Positions 26,676 through 34,261 of a DNA stretch of 64,000 nucleotides are shown here, piece by piece (the stretch's first letter is position 1; each line of letters opens with the position of its first letter). A program made the position numbers and the translations under genes. Source of the stretch: Armatimonadota bacterium. GTDB taxonomy: Bacteria > Armatimonadota > Fimbriimonadia > Fimbriimonadales > Fimbriimonadaceae. The notes under the pieces are model-generated. The model did no database searches. It saw only the letters and a program-made list of their open reading frames with translations, and was not told where the DNA came from. The DNA is taken from contig JAFLBD010000001.1 in assembly GCA_017303935.1 (NCBI GenBank), positions 62,001 to 126,000 on the forward strand, written 5' to 3'.

Positions 26676-27565
26676 AGTATGCTCCTCCAGTCCTTTGAAG
26701 TCCCAGTTGCGACCAGTTCAAACGTGGATCCATCCCAGATACCAAACACAGGAAGTGGCTGATTCCCAGTAATCGCCAGCATGCGATGACCAGCGGCGTC
26801 GTCAGAAATCGGCACCGCACCGGTCGAATCCATTAGCCCGAGCCTTTCATCTCCGCGTGCCAGACTGGCCGATTCCAGAAGGATCGGAATTTCTGTTAGC
26901 CATGGGATTTGGGCGAGCTTTTCGGTGAATTCGCTGATCATCTGCTCGATGGTGATGCCGGATTTGAGCTGAAAAACGGAAGGGGATTCGGGAGTTAGCG
27001 CTACTCTTGACTTGCGGATTCCCGGGTAGAAACTTCCGGTCCCATGGAATGCGGTCCCGGTTCGAAAGGGTGTTTCGACCTTTGTTTTCGGCGGAAAATA
27101 GGCGAGATTCAGCCCAATAGTGCCGCTATCCTGGTTGAAAACATAGGTCTTGATGACCTTCAGACGATCTTCTTCAGCTAGCTGCTGACCCAAAACGGAC
27201 CATGATCCGGATTCTTGCAAATCAGGCGGAAGGTCCGCGGTCTTGAACGGTACTCCGACAGCCGCGTCCAATTCAAAACGCGTGCCTTCTGAAAGCTGGT
27301 CTCGCTTCTGCATCGCCTTGCTCAATAGCCGCATCGGCACGAGAGAATCTTCGATTGGCAAGTTGCTCAAGAGTGACTCGGCAAGTCGGCGAGCATGCCG
27401 AGCAATCCCTGGCAATTGGTAGTCCACCAGCGTTCTGGCGAAGTCTGTGATCGCGCCGATGTCGGGCCGTTCGCCCTGCTCCAGAACGTCGCCCAAATCA
27501 TCCAGCCACTGAGCAGTTAGCTCGGCACCTTGGACCATTCTCTTGAGTCGCTTTTCTGAAGGCAT
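26672..27565 (-). CDS. YehQ-like protein lacking the SWIM zinc finger
   Basis: 297 aa. The first 70 residues (VQGAELTAQWLDDLGDVLEQG, then ARTLVDYQLPGIARHARRLAE) match the region that follows the SWIM finger in the SWIM-domain proteins of MoxR/VWA/DUF5682 operons, whose typical wording is GLEELQLWLRDL and MVDAQAPGLARRL. The remainder is a beta-rich domain (SGTIGLNLAYFPP, GTAFHGTGSFYPG). There is no cysteine in the protein, so the CxCx(n)CxH finger is absent, and the upstream DNA encodes the hexosaminidase, leaving no room for it. Start overlaps the previous stop (TGATG). Either a naturally short form or an old truncation. Confidence 0.6.
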   Translation of the reverse strand: MPSEKRLKRMVQGAELTAQWLDDLGDVLEQGERPDIGAITDFARTLVDYQLPGIARHARRLAESLLSNLPIEDSLVPMRLLSKAMQKRDQLSEGTRFELDAAVGVPFKTADLPPDLQESGSWSVLGQQLAEEDRLKVIKTYVFNQDSGTIGLNLAYFPPKTKVETPFRTGTAFHGTGSFYPGIRKSRVALTPESPSVFQLKSGITIEQMISEFTEKLAQIPWLTEIPILLESASLARGDERLGLMDSTGAVPISDDAAGHRMLAITGNQPLPVFGIWDGSTFELVATGTSKDWRSIL

Positions 27566-29367
27566 CAGCCGTTTTTGACCAGATAGATGGTTCCGGTCGT
27601 ATCTCCATCACCGACGGATTTCATTTTCAATGAAATCGACTTCAACACTCCTGACTGCGGCACTTTGATCCGGTTGTTACGATCAAAATTCCCGGTACGT
27701 CCGTCATGCTCGGACTCGATCGTCGTTCCATCCACGTAGAAAAACGACGGGGAAGAGAATTCGACACTCCACGCGCCACCCATGTATTGAGCGAGAATCT
27801 CATCTCCAACGCTAACCATTTGGTTAACCGCAAAGTTCAGTAATCTTTCGTCTCCAGAAAGGTCTCCCACCGCCCAGTTTCCAATGTTCAAAAAGTAATC
27901 GGGTACTTCCGGGCTCAACGGCCGGAACCGGTAGCCCTTTTCGCTCAAGCAGCGCAAAACCGGTTCAACTCGGGACAGGAATTCTTCAAACGAATCTGGG
28001 TCAGGCTTTCCCCACAGAACTTCAGAAAGTGCGAGGAGTCTTGGGAGGGCCATGTACTCCACCTGGTCTGTGGTGCGCATATATTCGCTCCAAAAATTGG
28101 CCTGACCGCCGAGGACATGGCGCGCTGCAGACTCGTCTAATGAACTCGGCACGGGTTCAAACGCGTACACTTTGCTCAGCGGCAAGTTTCCTCCAATGGC
28201 GGTCGGCTCGCCCGATTTGAACGCGGTTTGATAGTGGTCAAAGTAGCAATGCTGCACCGGGCACATCACGACGTCGTGTCCAGCAGTCGCTGCTGCAATC
28301 CCGCCCTCCATTCCTCGCCAGCTCATGACGGTGGCTCCGGGCGCGAGTCCACCTTCTAGGATTTCGTCCCAACCGACCAGCCTTCGTCCTCGGTTCGCCA
28401 GCCAACGGTCGAAGTGCTTGATGAACCAAGACTGCAGCTCGTCCTCGTTCGCCAGCCCTTCTTGTTGCATGCGTTGTTGTGCCGCTTCGCTGGCTTTCCA
28501 TTGCGTCTTCGGGACCTCGTCCCCCCCGATATGGATAAATTCTGAAGGAAAGATATCCAGCACCTCTTCTAGCACATCTTCCAAAAATCGCAAGGTCGCG
28601 TCCTCGACGTTGTAGATATCGTCGTGAACGCCATATCGGATGCTCGTTTCTATTGGTCGGTTGTGGTTTGCGAGTTCTGGATAGGCCGCCAAGGCACTCG
28701 TCGCGTGACCGGGAAGTTCGATTTCGGGCATCACAACGATGCCTCGCTCTGCAGCGTAATCCACTAAGCTTCTGAGTTCGGCTTGGGTGTAATACCCGCC
28801 GTGGGGAGTATCGTCGTGGTCATCGCTTCCCGGGGCCCAAGGTGTTGCTCGTCGGACGCCGCCGATCTCTGTGAGCTTGGGATACTTCTTGATTTCGATT
28901 CGCCACCCCTGATCGTCGCACAGGTGTAGGTGGAGCCGGTTTAGCTTCAGCATCGACATCAAATCCACGAATTTGAGAATCCAAGGTAGCGGCAAGAAGT
29001 GGCGACTAGGATCGAGCATCGCACCGCGCCATCCGAATCTAGGGCCATCTTCGATGCAAAGACACTCAATTTCAGCGCTGTGCTCAAACAACTGCACCAG
29101 AGTCCTCGCCGCGTTTTGAAGACCAGACTTCGAGCCCGTTGAGATCGTAATCAGATTCGGCTCGACTACCAGTTTGTAGTTCGAATCCTCTAATTCAGTA
29201 TCGTGCAGTATCTGGACAGCGTGGTCCCCATCGAGCGTGAGCCTTGAATCCCGGTCTGCGACCCACGCCAGCAAGCTCTCAGGTTTGATCCCTGGATCGG
29301 TGGGCCATACAAATTTGCCCTCGTGCATCTCGAGAGTCTTCGGAAAGGGAATCAGAGGGAGTCTCAT
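27565..29367 (-). CDS. GH20 beta-N-acetylhexosaminidase
   Basis: 600 aa. An N-terminal GH20b domain (about 1-105) is followed by the GH20 barrel: GPRFGWRGAMLDPSRHF, LNRLHLHLCDDQGWRIEIK, MPEIELPGHATSALAAYPEL and the catalytic Asp-Glu pair in HIGGDEVPKTQW (D283, E284). A C-terminal beta-sandwich of about 90 residues follows (GGAWSVEFSSPSFFYVDGT). No signal peptide, so it would act in the cytoplasm, perhaps on imported chitobiose or on peptidoglycan fragments. ATG at 29367 gives a 4-nt overlap (ATGA) with the upstream gene; its own stop overlaps the YehQ-like start, so it is co-translated with the MoxR module. Confidence 0.9.
   Translation of the reverse strand: MRLPLIPFPKTLEMHEGKFVWPTDPGIKPESLLAWVADRDSRLTLDGDHAVQILHDTELEDSNYKLVVEPNLITISTGSKSGLQNAARTLVQLFEHSAEIECLCIEDGPRFGWRGAMLDPSRHFLPLPWILKFVDLMSMLKLNRLHLHLCDDQGWRIEIKKYPKLTEIGGVRRATPWAPGSDDHDDTPHGGYYTQAELRSLVDYAAERGIVVMPEIELPGHATSALAAYPELANHNRPIETSIRYGVHDDIYNVEDATLRFLEDVLEEVLDIFPSEFIHIGGDEVPKTQWKASEAAQQRMQQEGLANEDELQSWFIKHFDRWLANRGRRLVGWDEILEGGLAPGATVMSWRGMEGGIAAATAGHDVVMCPVQHCYFDHYQTAFKSGEPTAIGGNLPLSKVYAFEPVPSSLDESAARHVLGGQANFWSEYMRTTDQVEYMALPRLLALSEVLWGKPDPDSFEEFLSRVEPVLRCLSEKGYRFRPLSPEVPDYFLNIGNWAVGDLSGDERLLNFAVNQMVSVGDEILAQYMGGAWSVEFSSPSFFYVDGTTIESEHDGRTGNFDRNNRIKVPQSGVLKSISLKMKSVGDGDTTGTIYLVKNG
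27815..27824. repeat. Dispersed ACCATTTGGT element
   Basis: Exact copy in the 3' part of the hexosaminidase gene; context CTAACC-ATTT-GGTTAA, codons for VNQMVSV. Confidence 0.6.
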
Positions 29368-30554
29368 GAGGAATTCCTGAGGAAGTCGATTCGCGGCTTT
29401 CGGCTGGATGGGCTGTCTAAGCTGAAGCTTCGAAATTCGCCAAGCTGTTCGCGAATGTACTGTTGCGTGAGCTCCAATTCTTCCCGGAAAGAATCGTCTT
29501 CCTTGCGCCAAAGTTGGTACGCGATCTCGCCCTTTTCGGGGTCGAATTCCCACAGTCCGATGATTTCGCCGCGATCAATAATCGCTTGTGTGTCTAAGTC
29601 TGACAGCCCAGATACCGACCCGAGTTTCTTGTCTCCCGGTGACGGGCGATCGTGGTTCGACGGATCGATCAACGAGACTACATTTCGTCGCAGATGGACG
29701 AGATTGTCTAGATTGGATATGAAACGGTACACGGGATCCGAAGGGGCGTCCCAAAGGTCGAAAGCTTCTTTGTCGTCCAGCGGCAACATCAAATCCGAAC
29801 CGGGCTCAATAGGCACAAGTTTCAATTCAGACATGACTCGCTTAGCGGACTTCGCGCTAAATCCAGATAGCCATCGAAACTCAGACTCTGACGCTGGACC
29901 GATCCAGCGGAAGTACTTTTTGGCGAATTCAAGCTCTATTTCCTCGTCAGTGAGGTTCATATTCGGGATCGCGGGACCGTCCCAAATGGCGTAGTCGTAA
30001 CGCTCCGCATCGAGCCTGCCCCCGACAGGAATTCGGCGAATGCGCCCGCTTGTTTGCAGGAATCCCAGAGCAAGGGGAAGAGTTGTGGTTTGCCCTCGCT
30101 TCTTGCCTTCGTCCCCGAGGTGCCGCACGGCATCTCCGAGTTTAGATTTCAAAGTCGCCGGATTCGATGGGCCATCTTGGAGGACGGATTCGACCTTTTT
30201 CATTAACTCATTGATTTCGGATTGCGTCACACCCAAAAAGTTGACCGCAGTGCGCATCGCCGATGCATCGGACTTGCCTTGTCCAAGCCTCAATGCGAGT
30301 CCAAAATCGGAATGAGGAATGAAATAGGTGCAGCCCCGGACAGATGGAAGTTCTTGGACCTTTTGAGTTTCAACGGACGCGTCTGCCTGTTCTCGCGAGA
30401 TTCCACCGCGGGAAAACAGCACGTGATAAATATTCGATCCGCCGACCCCGCGCGCCCAACCCAAGCTCGACAAAATCTCATGGGGCTGTGCCTGTGAGCG
30501 GGAAAGGAGTCCTTGCCGGTGGGCCCACCAAGCGCGAAGTTTGAACTCAGACAT
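29364..30554 (-). CDS. HTH_42 winged-helix protein (AlkX/AlkZ-like)
   Basis: About 396 aa. The start LRAWWAHRQGL, the LSSLGWARGVGGSNIYHVLFSRGG segment and RGCTYFIPHSDF are typical of the winged-helix DNA-binding HTH_42 superfamily, which includes the DNA glycosylases AlkZ and YcaQ/AlkX that unhook crosslinks. The QxQ-type catalytic motif of AlkZ could not be placed with confidence, so activity is open. ATG at 30554 or 30563 are both possible; the former has AGGAG close upstream. First gene of the minus-strand run and divergent from the sugar-binding lipoprotein. Confidence 0.72.
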   Translation of the reverse strand: MSEFKLRAWWAHRQGLLSRSQAQPHEILSSLGWARGVGGSNIYHVLFSRGGISREQADASVETQKVQELPSVRGCTYFIPHSDFGLALRLGQGKSDASAMRTAVNFLGVTQSEINELMKKVESVLQDGPSNPATLKSKLGDAVRHLGDEGKKRGQTTTLPLALGFLQTSGRIRRIPVGGRLDAERYDYAIWDGPAIPNMNLTDEEIELEFAKKYFRWIGPASESEFRWLSGFSAKSAKRVMSELKLVPIEPGSDLMLPLDDKEAFDLWDAPSDPVYRFISNLDNLVHLRRNVVSLIDPSNHDRPSPGDKKLGSVSGLSDLDTQAIIDRGEIIGLWEFDPEKGEIAYQLWRKEDDSFREELELTQQYIREQLGEFRSFSLDSPSSRKPRIDFLRNSS

Positions 30555-30590
30555 GCTCCTCATTTTATTCAACTTATGCCGAACGGAAAA

Positions 30591-30607
30591 TTTGGCACGA
30601 GAATTGC
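30591..30607 (+). promoter_or_regulatory. Candidate sigma-54 promoter
   Basis: TTTGGCACGAGAATTGC carries GG (30594-30595) and GC (30606-30607) ten bases apart, matching the -24/-12 consensus TGGCACG-N4-TTGC. Transcription would start near 30619 and read into the binding-protein gene. Whether this organism has RpoN is not shown here. Confidence 0.4.
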
Positions 30608-30657
30608 GAACTGAAGATCAAAAAGTTTGGTTACTGGATTTATGAAAAGGAGTCAAA

Positions 30658-30669
30658 ATGGGTCAATGA
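30658..30669 (+). promoter_or_regulatory. Possible three-codon leader ORF (MGQ-stop)
   Basis: The best ribosome site, AAAAGGAG (30645-30652), is ideally spaced for the ATG at 30658, which is out of frame with the lipoprotein and encodes only Met-Gly-Gln. Its TGA overlaps the ATG at 30666 (ATGA), allowing coupled restart. Confidence 0.35.
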
Positions 30670-31706
30670 ATACGCGTAAAGCGATTTGGTTTGGATTACT
30701 GGCAGTGGCAACCGCTTCGATGGTGGGTTGCGGCCCCAAGAGCCGGGACACGATGGACGGTCCAAAAACGTTCAACACCAGCGTGAAATCCGGTCGAGGT
30801 GACACTATTGCCATGATCGTGATTGACGAAAATTCGCCAAAGACCAAAGTGATGATCGATTACGCCAAGTTGGCCGCCGATGACCTCGGCTGTAAGCTCG
30901 AAGTCATCAGCGCTCCAGAGAAGAGATTTGAAGAATTTTCCTCGAAGATCACCGCGGCAGGTGCGACAGGCGCCCGTTTGCTCGTTCTGGAAGCTGGAAT
31001 CTCTAACGCCGGTTCCGAAATCCGAAACTTCGCCGAAGAGAGCAATCTTAAGCTTGTGACCATCAACGCACGGCTCCTCGGTGAATCGGGCAAGTTTGTG
31101 GACGTTCCGTTCTTTGGATACGATCTCACCACGATTGGCAACACGGCGATGAGTGCCGCTTTCGAAGAGGCTGAAAAGCGCAAATGGGATTTGAAAACCG
31201 TTGGCGTGCTGATGCTCAAGAATGACGGTGGCACCGAATCTCAGGGATATGTCGCCGGTATGAAAACCTTGACCGCAGGTTATGATGTTGCCGACCGAAC
31301 TCGCGAATACGTTGCCGATTCCAGTGATTCTGGCGCAAGCGCGTTCAACAGCTACAAAGCCGCATTCCCTTCAATTTCAAAGTTCATCGTCGTGGGGAAT
31401 ACCCCGAGCGGAGTTTCTGGCGCGATGCAAGCCGCAGGAAGTTCTGAGAACTCGATTGGCGTTGGCATTGGATTTGGCGCAATCTCGGCGCTGAAGGAAT
31501 CCTCGAACGGCTATTTTGCCGCCGTCGTCGTGAACCCAAAGGAATACGTGTACGATGCCGTGATCAATGGCTATAAGGCCATGCGCGCTGGCGAGAAACT
31601 GGATACATTGCCAGTTTGGACTTCTGGCACCGTGATCACCAAAGAGAACGTCGACAAAGTTTCAAAAGACAATTTCTTTGACAAAATCCCAGGTCTAGTC
31701 AACTAA
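30666..31706 (+). CDS. Sugar ABC transporter substrate-binding lipoprotein
   Basis: 346 aa from ATG at 30666 (an in-frame ATG at 30642 would add 8 residues). Signal peptide with a lipobox-like SMVGC at its end. The mature part is a Peripla_BP_4-type sugar-binding protein: DTIAMIVIDENSPKTKVMIDYAKLAADDLGCKLEV-like start, LLVLEAGISNAG, NAMS-type hinge, and a late GYFAAVVVNPKEYVYDAVINGYKA. Closest in style to arabinose-binding AraF. No permease or ATPase gene lies nearby, so its transporter is elsewhere or it acts as a sensor. Ends in a strong terminator. Confidence 0.82.
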   Translation: MNTRKAIWFGLLAVATASMVGCGPKSRDTMDGPKTFNTSVKSGRGDTIAMIVIDENSPKTKVMIDYAKLAADDLGCKLEVISAPEKRFEEFSSKITAAGATGARLLVLEAGISNAGSEIRNFAEESNLKLVTINARLLGESGKFVDVPFFGYDLTTIGNTAMSAAFEEAEKRKWDLKTVGVLMLKNDGGTESQGYVAGMKTLTAGYDVADRTREYVADSSDSGASAFNSYKAAFPSISKFIVVGNTPSGVSGAMQAAGSSENSIGVGIGFGAISALKESSNGYFAAVVVNPKEYVYDAVINGYKAMRAGEKLDTLPVWTSGTVITKENVDKVSKDNFFDKIPGLVN

Positions 31707-31723
31707 ACGAGATCGAAAATGAA

Positions 31724-31764
31724 AAAGCGGTTGGGTGCAATTCGCACCCAACCGCTTTGTTTTG
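31724..31764. terminator. Bidirectional terminator
   Basis: Perfect 15-bp stem AAAGCGGTTGGGTGC / GCACCCAACCGCTTT with loop AATTC. T-rich on the plus side (TGTTTTGC) and TTTTTC on the minus side, so it can end both the lipoprotein gene and the convergent small gene. Confidence 0.9.
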
Positions 31765-31774
31765 CAACCTACTT

Positions 31775-32086
31775 TTAGAAGAGCTGTGGTTGTGGCGGCG
31801 TCCAAATGTCTGCAAGGAAAATCGCGTCGTCGGTTTGATGAAACGAGATTTTGATTCCGCTCGGGATGTTATCACCCAATATCTCGCAAACCTGAACCTT
31901 GTCTTGGTCCGCGTTCTGATTCCCGATCAGGCCCAGCACCGTTTGGTTCATCGCGCGCTTGAATCCGAAATAGAGGATCTCAAGCTCTTCCTGCTTTTGA
32001 AGTGCGGTCTCGCTCATGTATATCGTTGGCCAAGCCTGCCGATACACCTGGCGTCGAAAATCCATTTTCTTTGCCGTTTCGTTCAT
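31775..32086 (-). CDS. Hypothetical protein
   Basis: 103 aa, not recognised. No signal peptide or membrane segment; mixed composition with a helical start (NETAKKMDFRRQVYRQAW) and a C-terminal ISFHQTDDAIFLADIW strand pair. Support for a real gene is the strong terminator shared with the converging lipoprotein gene and its position 35 nt after the PGRP amidase gene on the same strand. Confidence 0.5.
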   Translation of the reverse strand: MNETAKKMDFRRQVYRQAWPTIYMSETALQKQEELEILYFGFKRAMNQTVLGLIGNQNADQDKVQVCEILGDNIPSGIKISFHQTDDAIFLADIWTPPQPQLF

Positions 32087-32121
32087 AGCAATCGTGAGTT
32101 TAGCTCAAATCGGAAAGTCAA

Positions 32122-32694
32122 TTACTCTGCGCACTGTTTTCGCAAGAGGGGCAAGAACGATTTTAGGTTGTCGCCAGGGCAGTCAGTCTGCTTGCTGTGA
32201 TCTCCATGTCCGGCGATCGTATCTGGTGAGACGTGGTACCTCCAGCAGCACCAGCGGGTCAATACAACCAACGAACCGAGCTGTTCTTGAGTCGGTTTTT
32301 CGGTGTTGAATTCTCCTTCCACCACGATGAGCAAATGCCCCTTCGGGTTGTATTCGGTATTGGTGTCGCCCTGAAAATTCGGGTCTCGACCTTCGCCAAT
32401 TCGTCCGTCAATCGCGATGTAATAGTGATATGGAACATCGGGCCAGGCGGGTTTGGTTTTGCCGTTCGCCAGTTTGTCTTCGCGTTGACTGAACGCCTGA
32501 AGTCCCGCTAGCTTGTCTTCCAGGCTCCGATTCCGATTACTCTTCACACCGGTGTGGTGGATGGTGATCGTGTGGACGACATGCGGGATCGCGCCCGGCA
32601 ACATCGGCTTTGCTCTCCATTCAGCACGCGTCACGATGGGAGGCTTTGGTGGAATGTCCTGAACCAAACACAGCATCAAAAGAGAAGTCAACAT
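32122..32694 (-). CDS. PGRP-type N-acetylmuramoyl-L-alanine amidase
   Basis: 190 aa with a short signal-like start. The Amidase_2/PGRP fold is shown by TRAEWRAKP, the zinc ligands His in TITIHHTG, His in IAGHGDH and Cys in KQTDCPGDNL, and the catalytic-region DVPYHYYIAIDGRIGEGR. It would cut the lactyl amide bond of peptidoglycan in the periplasm. A rho-independent terminator ends only about 18 nt before the ATG, with an AGG ribosome site squeezed between, which suggests control by attenuation. Confidence 0.85.
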   Translation of the reverse strand: MLTSLLMLCLVQDIPPKPPIVTRAEWRAKPMLPGAIPHVVHTITIHHTGVKSNRNRSLEDKLAGLQAFSQREDKLANGKTKPAWPDVPYHYYIAIDGRIGEGRDPNFQGDTNTEYNPKGHLLIVVEGEFNTEKPTQEQLGSLVVLTRWCCWRYHVSPDTIAGHGDHSKQTDCPGDNLKSFLPLLRKQCAE

Positions 32695-32712
32695 GGCTTA
32701 CCTAGTGTACGC

Positions 32713-32745
32713 AAAAAAAGAGGCCCGACGGTTAGTTCGAGCCTC
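32713..32745 (-). terminator. Terminator just upstream of the PGRP amidase gene
   Basis: On the minus strand the stem GAGGCTCGA / TCGGGCCTC (one wobble) is followed by seven T. It faces the amidase gene, so transcripts from upstream would stop here unless antiterminated. Confidence 0.75.
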
Positions 32746-32888
32746 AAAGAGTTGGCGTTTATGGGATAAGGCGCAAGCGCCTGATCTTGCTTTTGCATGC
32801 CCAGCTTTTTTCTGCAGTAAAAAAGGATGAAACTGCAGTGCTGGATCTTGCTATTCGACAGCAAGAATAATTCTTGCGAGAATAACGT
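32720..32888 (-). ncRNA. Candidate leader RNA or small RNA
   Basis: A TATAAT hexamer (32900-32895, minus strand) would start a transcript near 32888 that runs about 170 nt to the terminator at 32713-32745 without an ORF. The RNA could fold several hairpins, including AGGCG-CUUG-CGCCU (a CUUG tetraloop), paired CTGCAG repeats, and two GCAAGATC copies. It does not match SRP RNA, 6S, tmRNA or any riboswitch I know. No -35 box is clear. Confidence 0.35.
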
Positions 32889-32892
32889 TATT
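32861..32892. promoter_or_regulatory. Two palindromes over a putative transcription start
   Basis: GCAAGAAT-A-ATTCTTGC (32861-32877) and AATAACGTTATT (32881-32892) are perfect. The second has the central CG of LacI-family operators and begins 3 nt from the TATAAT hexamer. The LacI-type regulator encoded next door is the natural candidate to bind. Confidence 0.45.
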
Positions 32893-32954
32893 GCATTATA
32901 CAAGACATTCCATGTGAATAGGAATTCTTGATACAAAAAAGCCGGGAATTTTGA

Positions 32955-33989
32955 TTATGAGATTCGTGTCGAGCTTCGCTCGACGAATTCCATATCAAAC
33001 ACTTCCAGGGTCGAAGTGATGTTCGGATTGTTGATCCTCGCCGCTAGGAGTTCCCATCCTCTTTCGATCATTGGAACGATCTGCACGCCAATCGAGCTCA
33101 TGGGAATTCGGGAATCTTCCGCATCGGGTGAATTGCTGAACCCGAGAACTTGGCAATCTTGAGGAACAGACAATCCTGCGGCCGTCAATGCGCGAATGGC
33201 GCCGATGCCGATTGAATCCAGGAAGCAAAACACCATTTCAGGGGGAGGATTTGACTCAAGATACTTCTCCATTGCCGAAAAACCATCGTTCGAACTTTCT
33301 CCAGGGCAGGCAATTAGTTCGGGTTCCAGGCCATTTGACTCCATTGCGAGGCGGTATCCGGTGCGCCTTTGCTCGATTGGGAATCTCTCGATCATCCAAT
33401 CCGGTGTTAGGTGCACAATTTGCTTTAACCCGGATTGAATAAACCGATTGATGGTCGATTCAACGCTTCCTTTGACGTCCCACGAGACTGTATCGGCAAA
33501 CTCAAATGATTCGGAGCCGAACACAACGAGCGGAGTGGTGGCGTTTCCCGGTTTTTCGCGATAGAGTTTCATCGCGCGCCCAGCATCCAGCGACATCAGG
33601 CCATCGACAGGCCATTGATGCGGCAGTCGATGCTGTTCGCCGTAAGCTTGAGCCGATTCCAGGCCCACAATCATCAGGTCATAGCCGCTTTGTCGTGTGA
33701 CCCGGCTGATCTCGCGAAGAGAACGGAGAAAGAAGTAATTCGGACGGTCGACTGGCATCCAAACCGAGACCATGTTTGTCTTGCCGGTCTTCATCGCACG
33801 GGCAATTCGGTTCGGTTCGTAGCCTAGAGTGTTCGCGGCATCCTTAACTCTCTCACGTGTTGCAGCAGGAAGGCGAACGGTAAGGTTTTCCGCCATCACA
33901 TGCGAAGCAGTTTGGACCGAAACTCCCGCTTTGGCAGCGACGTCCGCCAAAGTGATGCGCTTGGAACTTTTTTGACTTGGCTCCGGCAT
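32955..33989 (-). CDS. LacI-family transcriptional regulator
   Basis: 344 aa. N-terminal helix-turn-helix ITLADVAAKAGVSVQTASHVM with hinge GYEPNRIARAMKTGKT, then a periplasmic-binding-protein-like effector domain (VDGLMSLDAGRA, PEMVFCFLDSIGIGAIRALTAAG). A basic start (PSQKSSKR) precedes the HTH. It probably senses a sugar; likely targets are palindromes downstream of its stop (32861-32892), the inverted repeat at its own promoter, and possibly the nearby lipoprotein or hexosaminidase genes. Confidence 0.9.
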   Translation of the reverse strand: MPEPSQKSSKRITLADVAAKAGVSVQTASHVMAENLTVRLPAATRERVKDAANTLGYEPNRIARAMKTGKTNMVSVWMPVDRPNYFFLRSLREISRVTRQSGYDLMIVGLESAQAYGEQHRLPHQWPVDGLMSLDAGRAMKLYREKPGNATTPLVVFGSESFEFADTVSWDVKGSVESTINRFIQSGLKQIVHLTPDWMIERFPIEQRRTGYRLAMESNGLEPELIACPGESSNDGFSAMEKYLESNPPPEMVFCFLDSIGIGAIRALTAAGLSVPQDCQVLGFSNSPDAEDSRIPMSSIGVQIVPMIERGWELLAARINNPNITSTLEVFDMEFVERSSTRIS

Positions 33990-33996
33990 GGGAATT

Positions 33997-34027
33997 CGTG
34001 CAGGTTACCCTGTATAGAACCTACACG
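33997..34027. promoter_or_regulatory. Inverted repeat at the lacI-type promoter
   Basis: CGTGCAGGTT and AACCTACACG (one mismatch) are separated by 11 bp and enclose a minus-strand TATACA hexamer. The position, 8-38 nt upstream of the regulator start, suits autoregulation. Confidence 0.45.
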
Positions 34028-34178
34028 ACACCATTTTTCGGACCATCAGCCTGCAAACAGTGTCACAAAATCTCGAAAAGTATGTTCAAAATTTCCATGA
34101 AATTTGCTGCAAATTCCCAAAGATGACCACCAAATCCAGGCAAGTTCGCAAAGACTCGAAAATCGTCGCCAGCCTCCA

Positions 34179-34208
34179 GTGACTTCAATCTACACAATCT
34201 CGTATAAT
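34179..34208 (+). promoter_or_regulatory. sufB promoter
   Basis: TATAAT at 34203-34208 with GTGACT at 34179-34184 (18-nt spacer). The leader before sufB would be about 45 nt. Confidence 0.5.
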
Positions 34209-34261
34209 CAAAAAGCGGCTGCGATGCTGGTGCTGCCAGGTGGGTTGTCCGCGAGAAAAAC

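Noticed and set aside
21082-30554. Region as a mobile defence island
   Set aside because: No integrase, transposase, tRNA attachment site or flanking direct repeat, and base composition looks like that of the neighbours.
32769-32782. GGCGCAAGCGCC hairpin as a separate terminator
   Set aside because: No T-run follows on either strand; it is better read as part of the candidate leader RNA.
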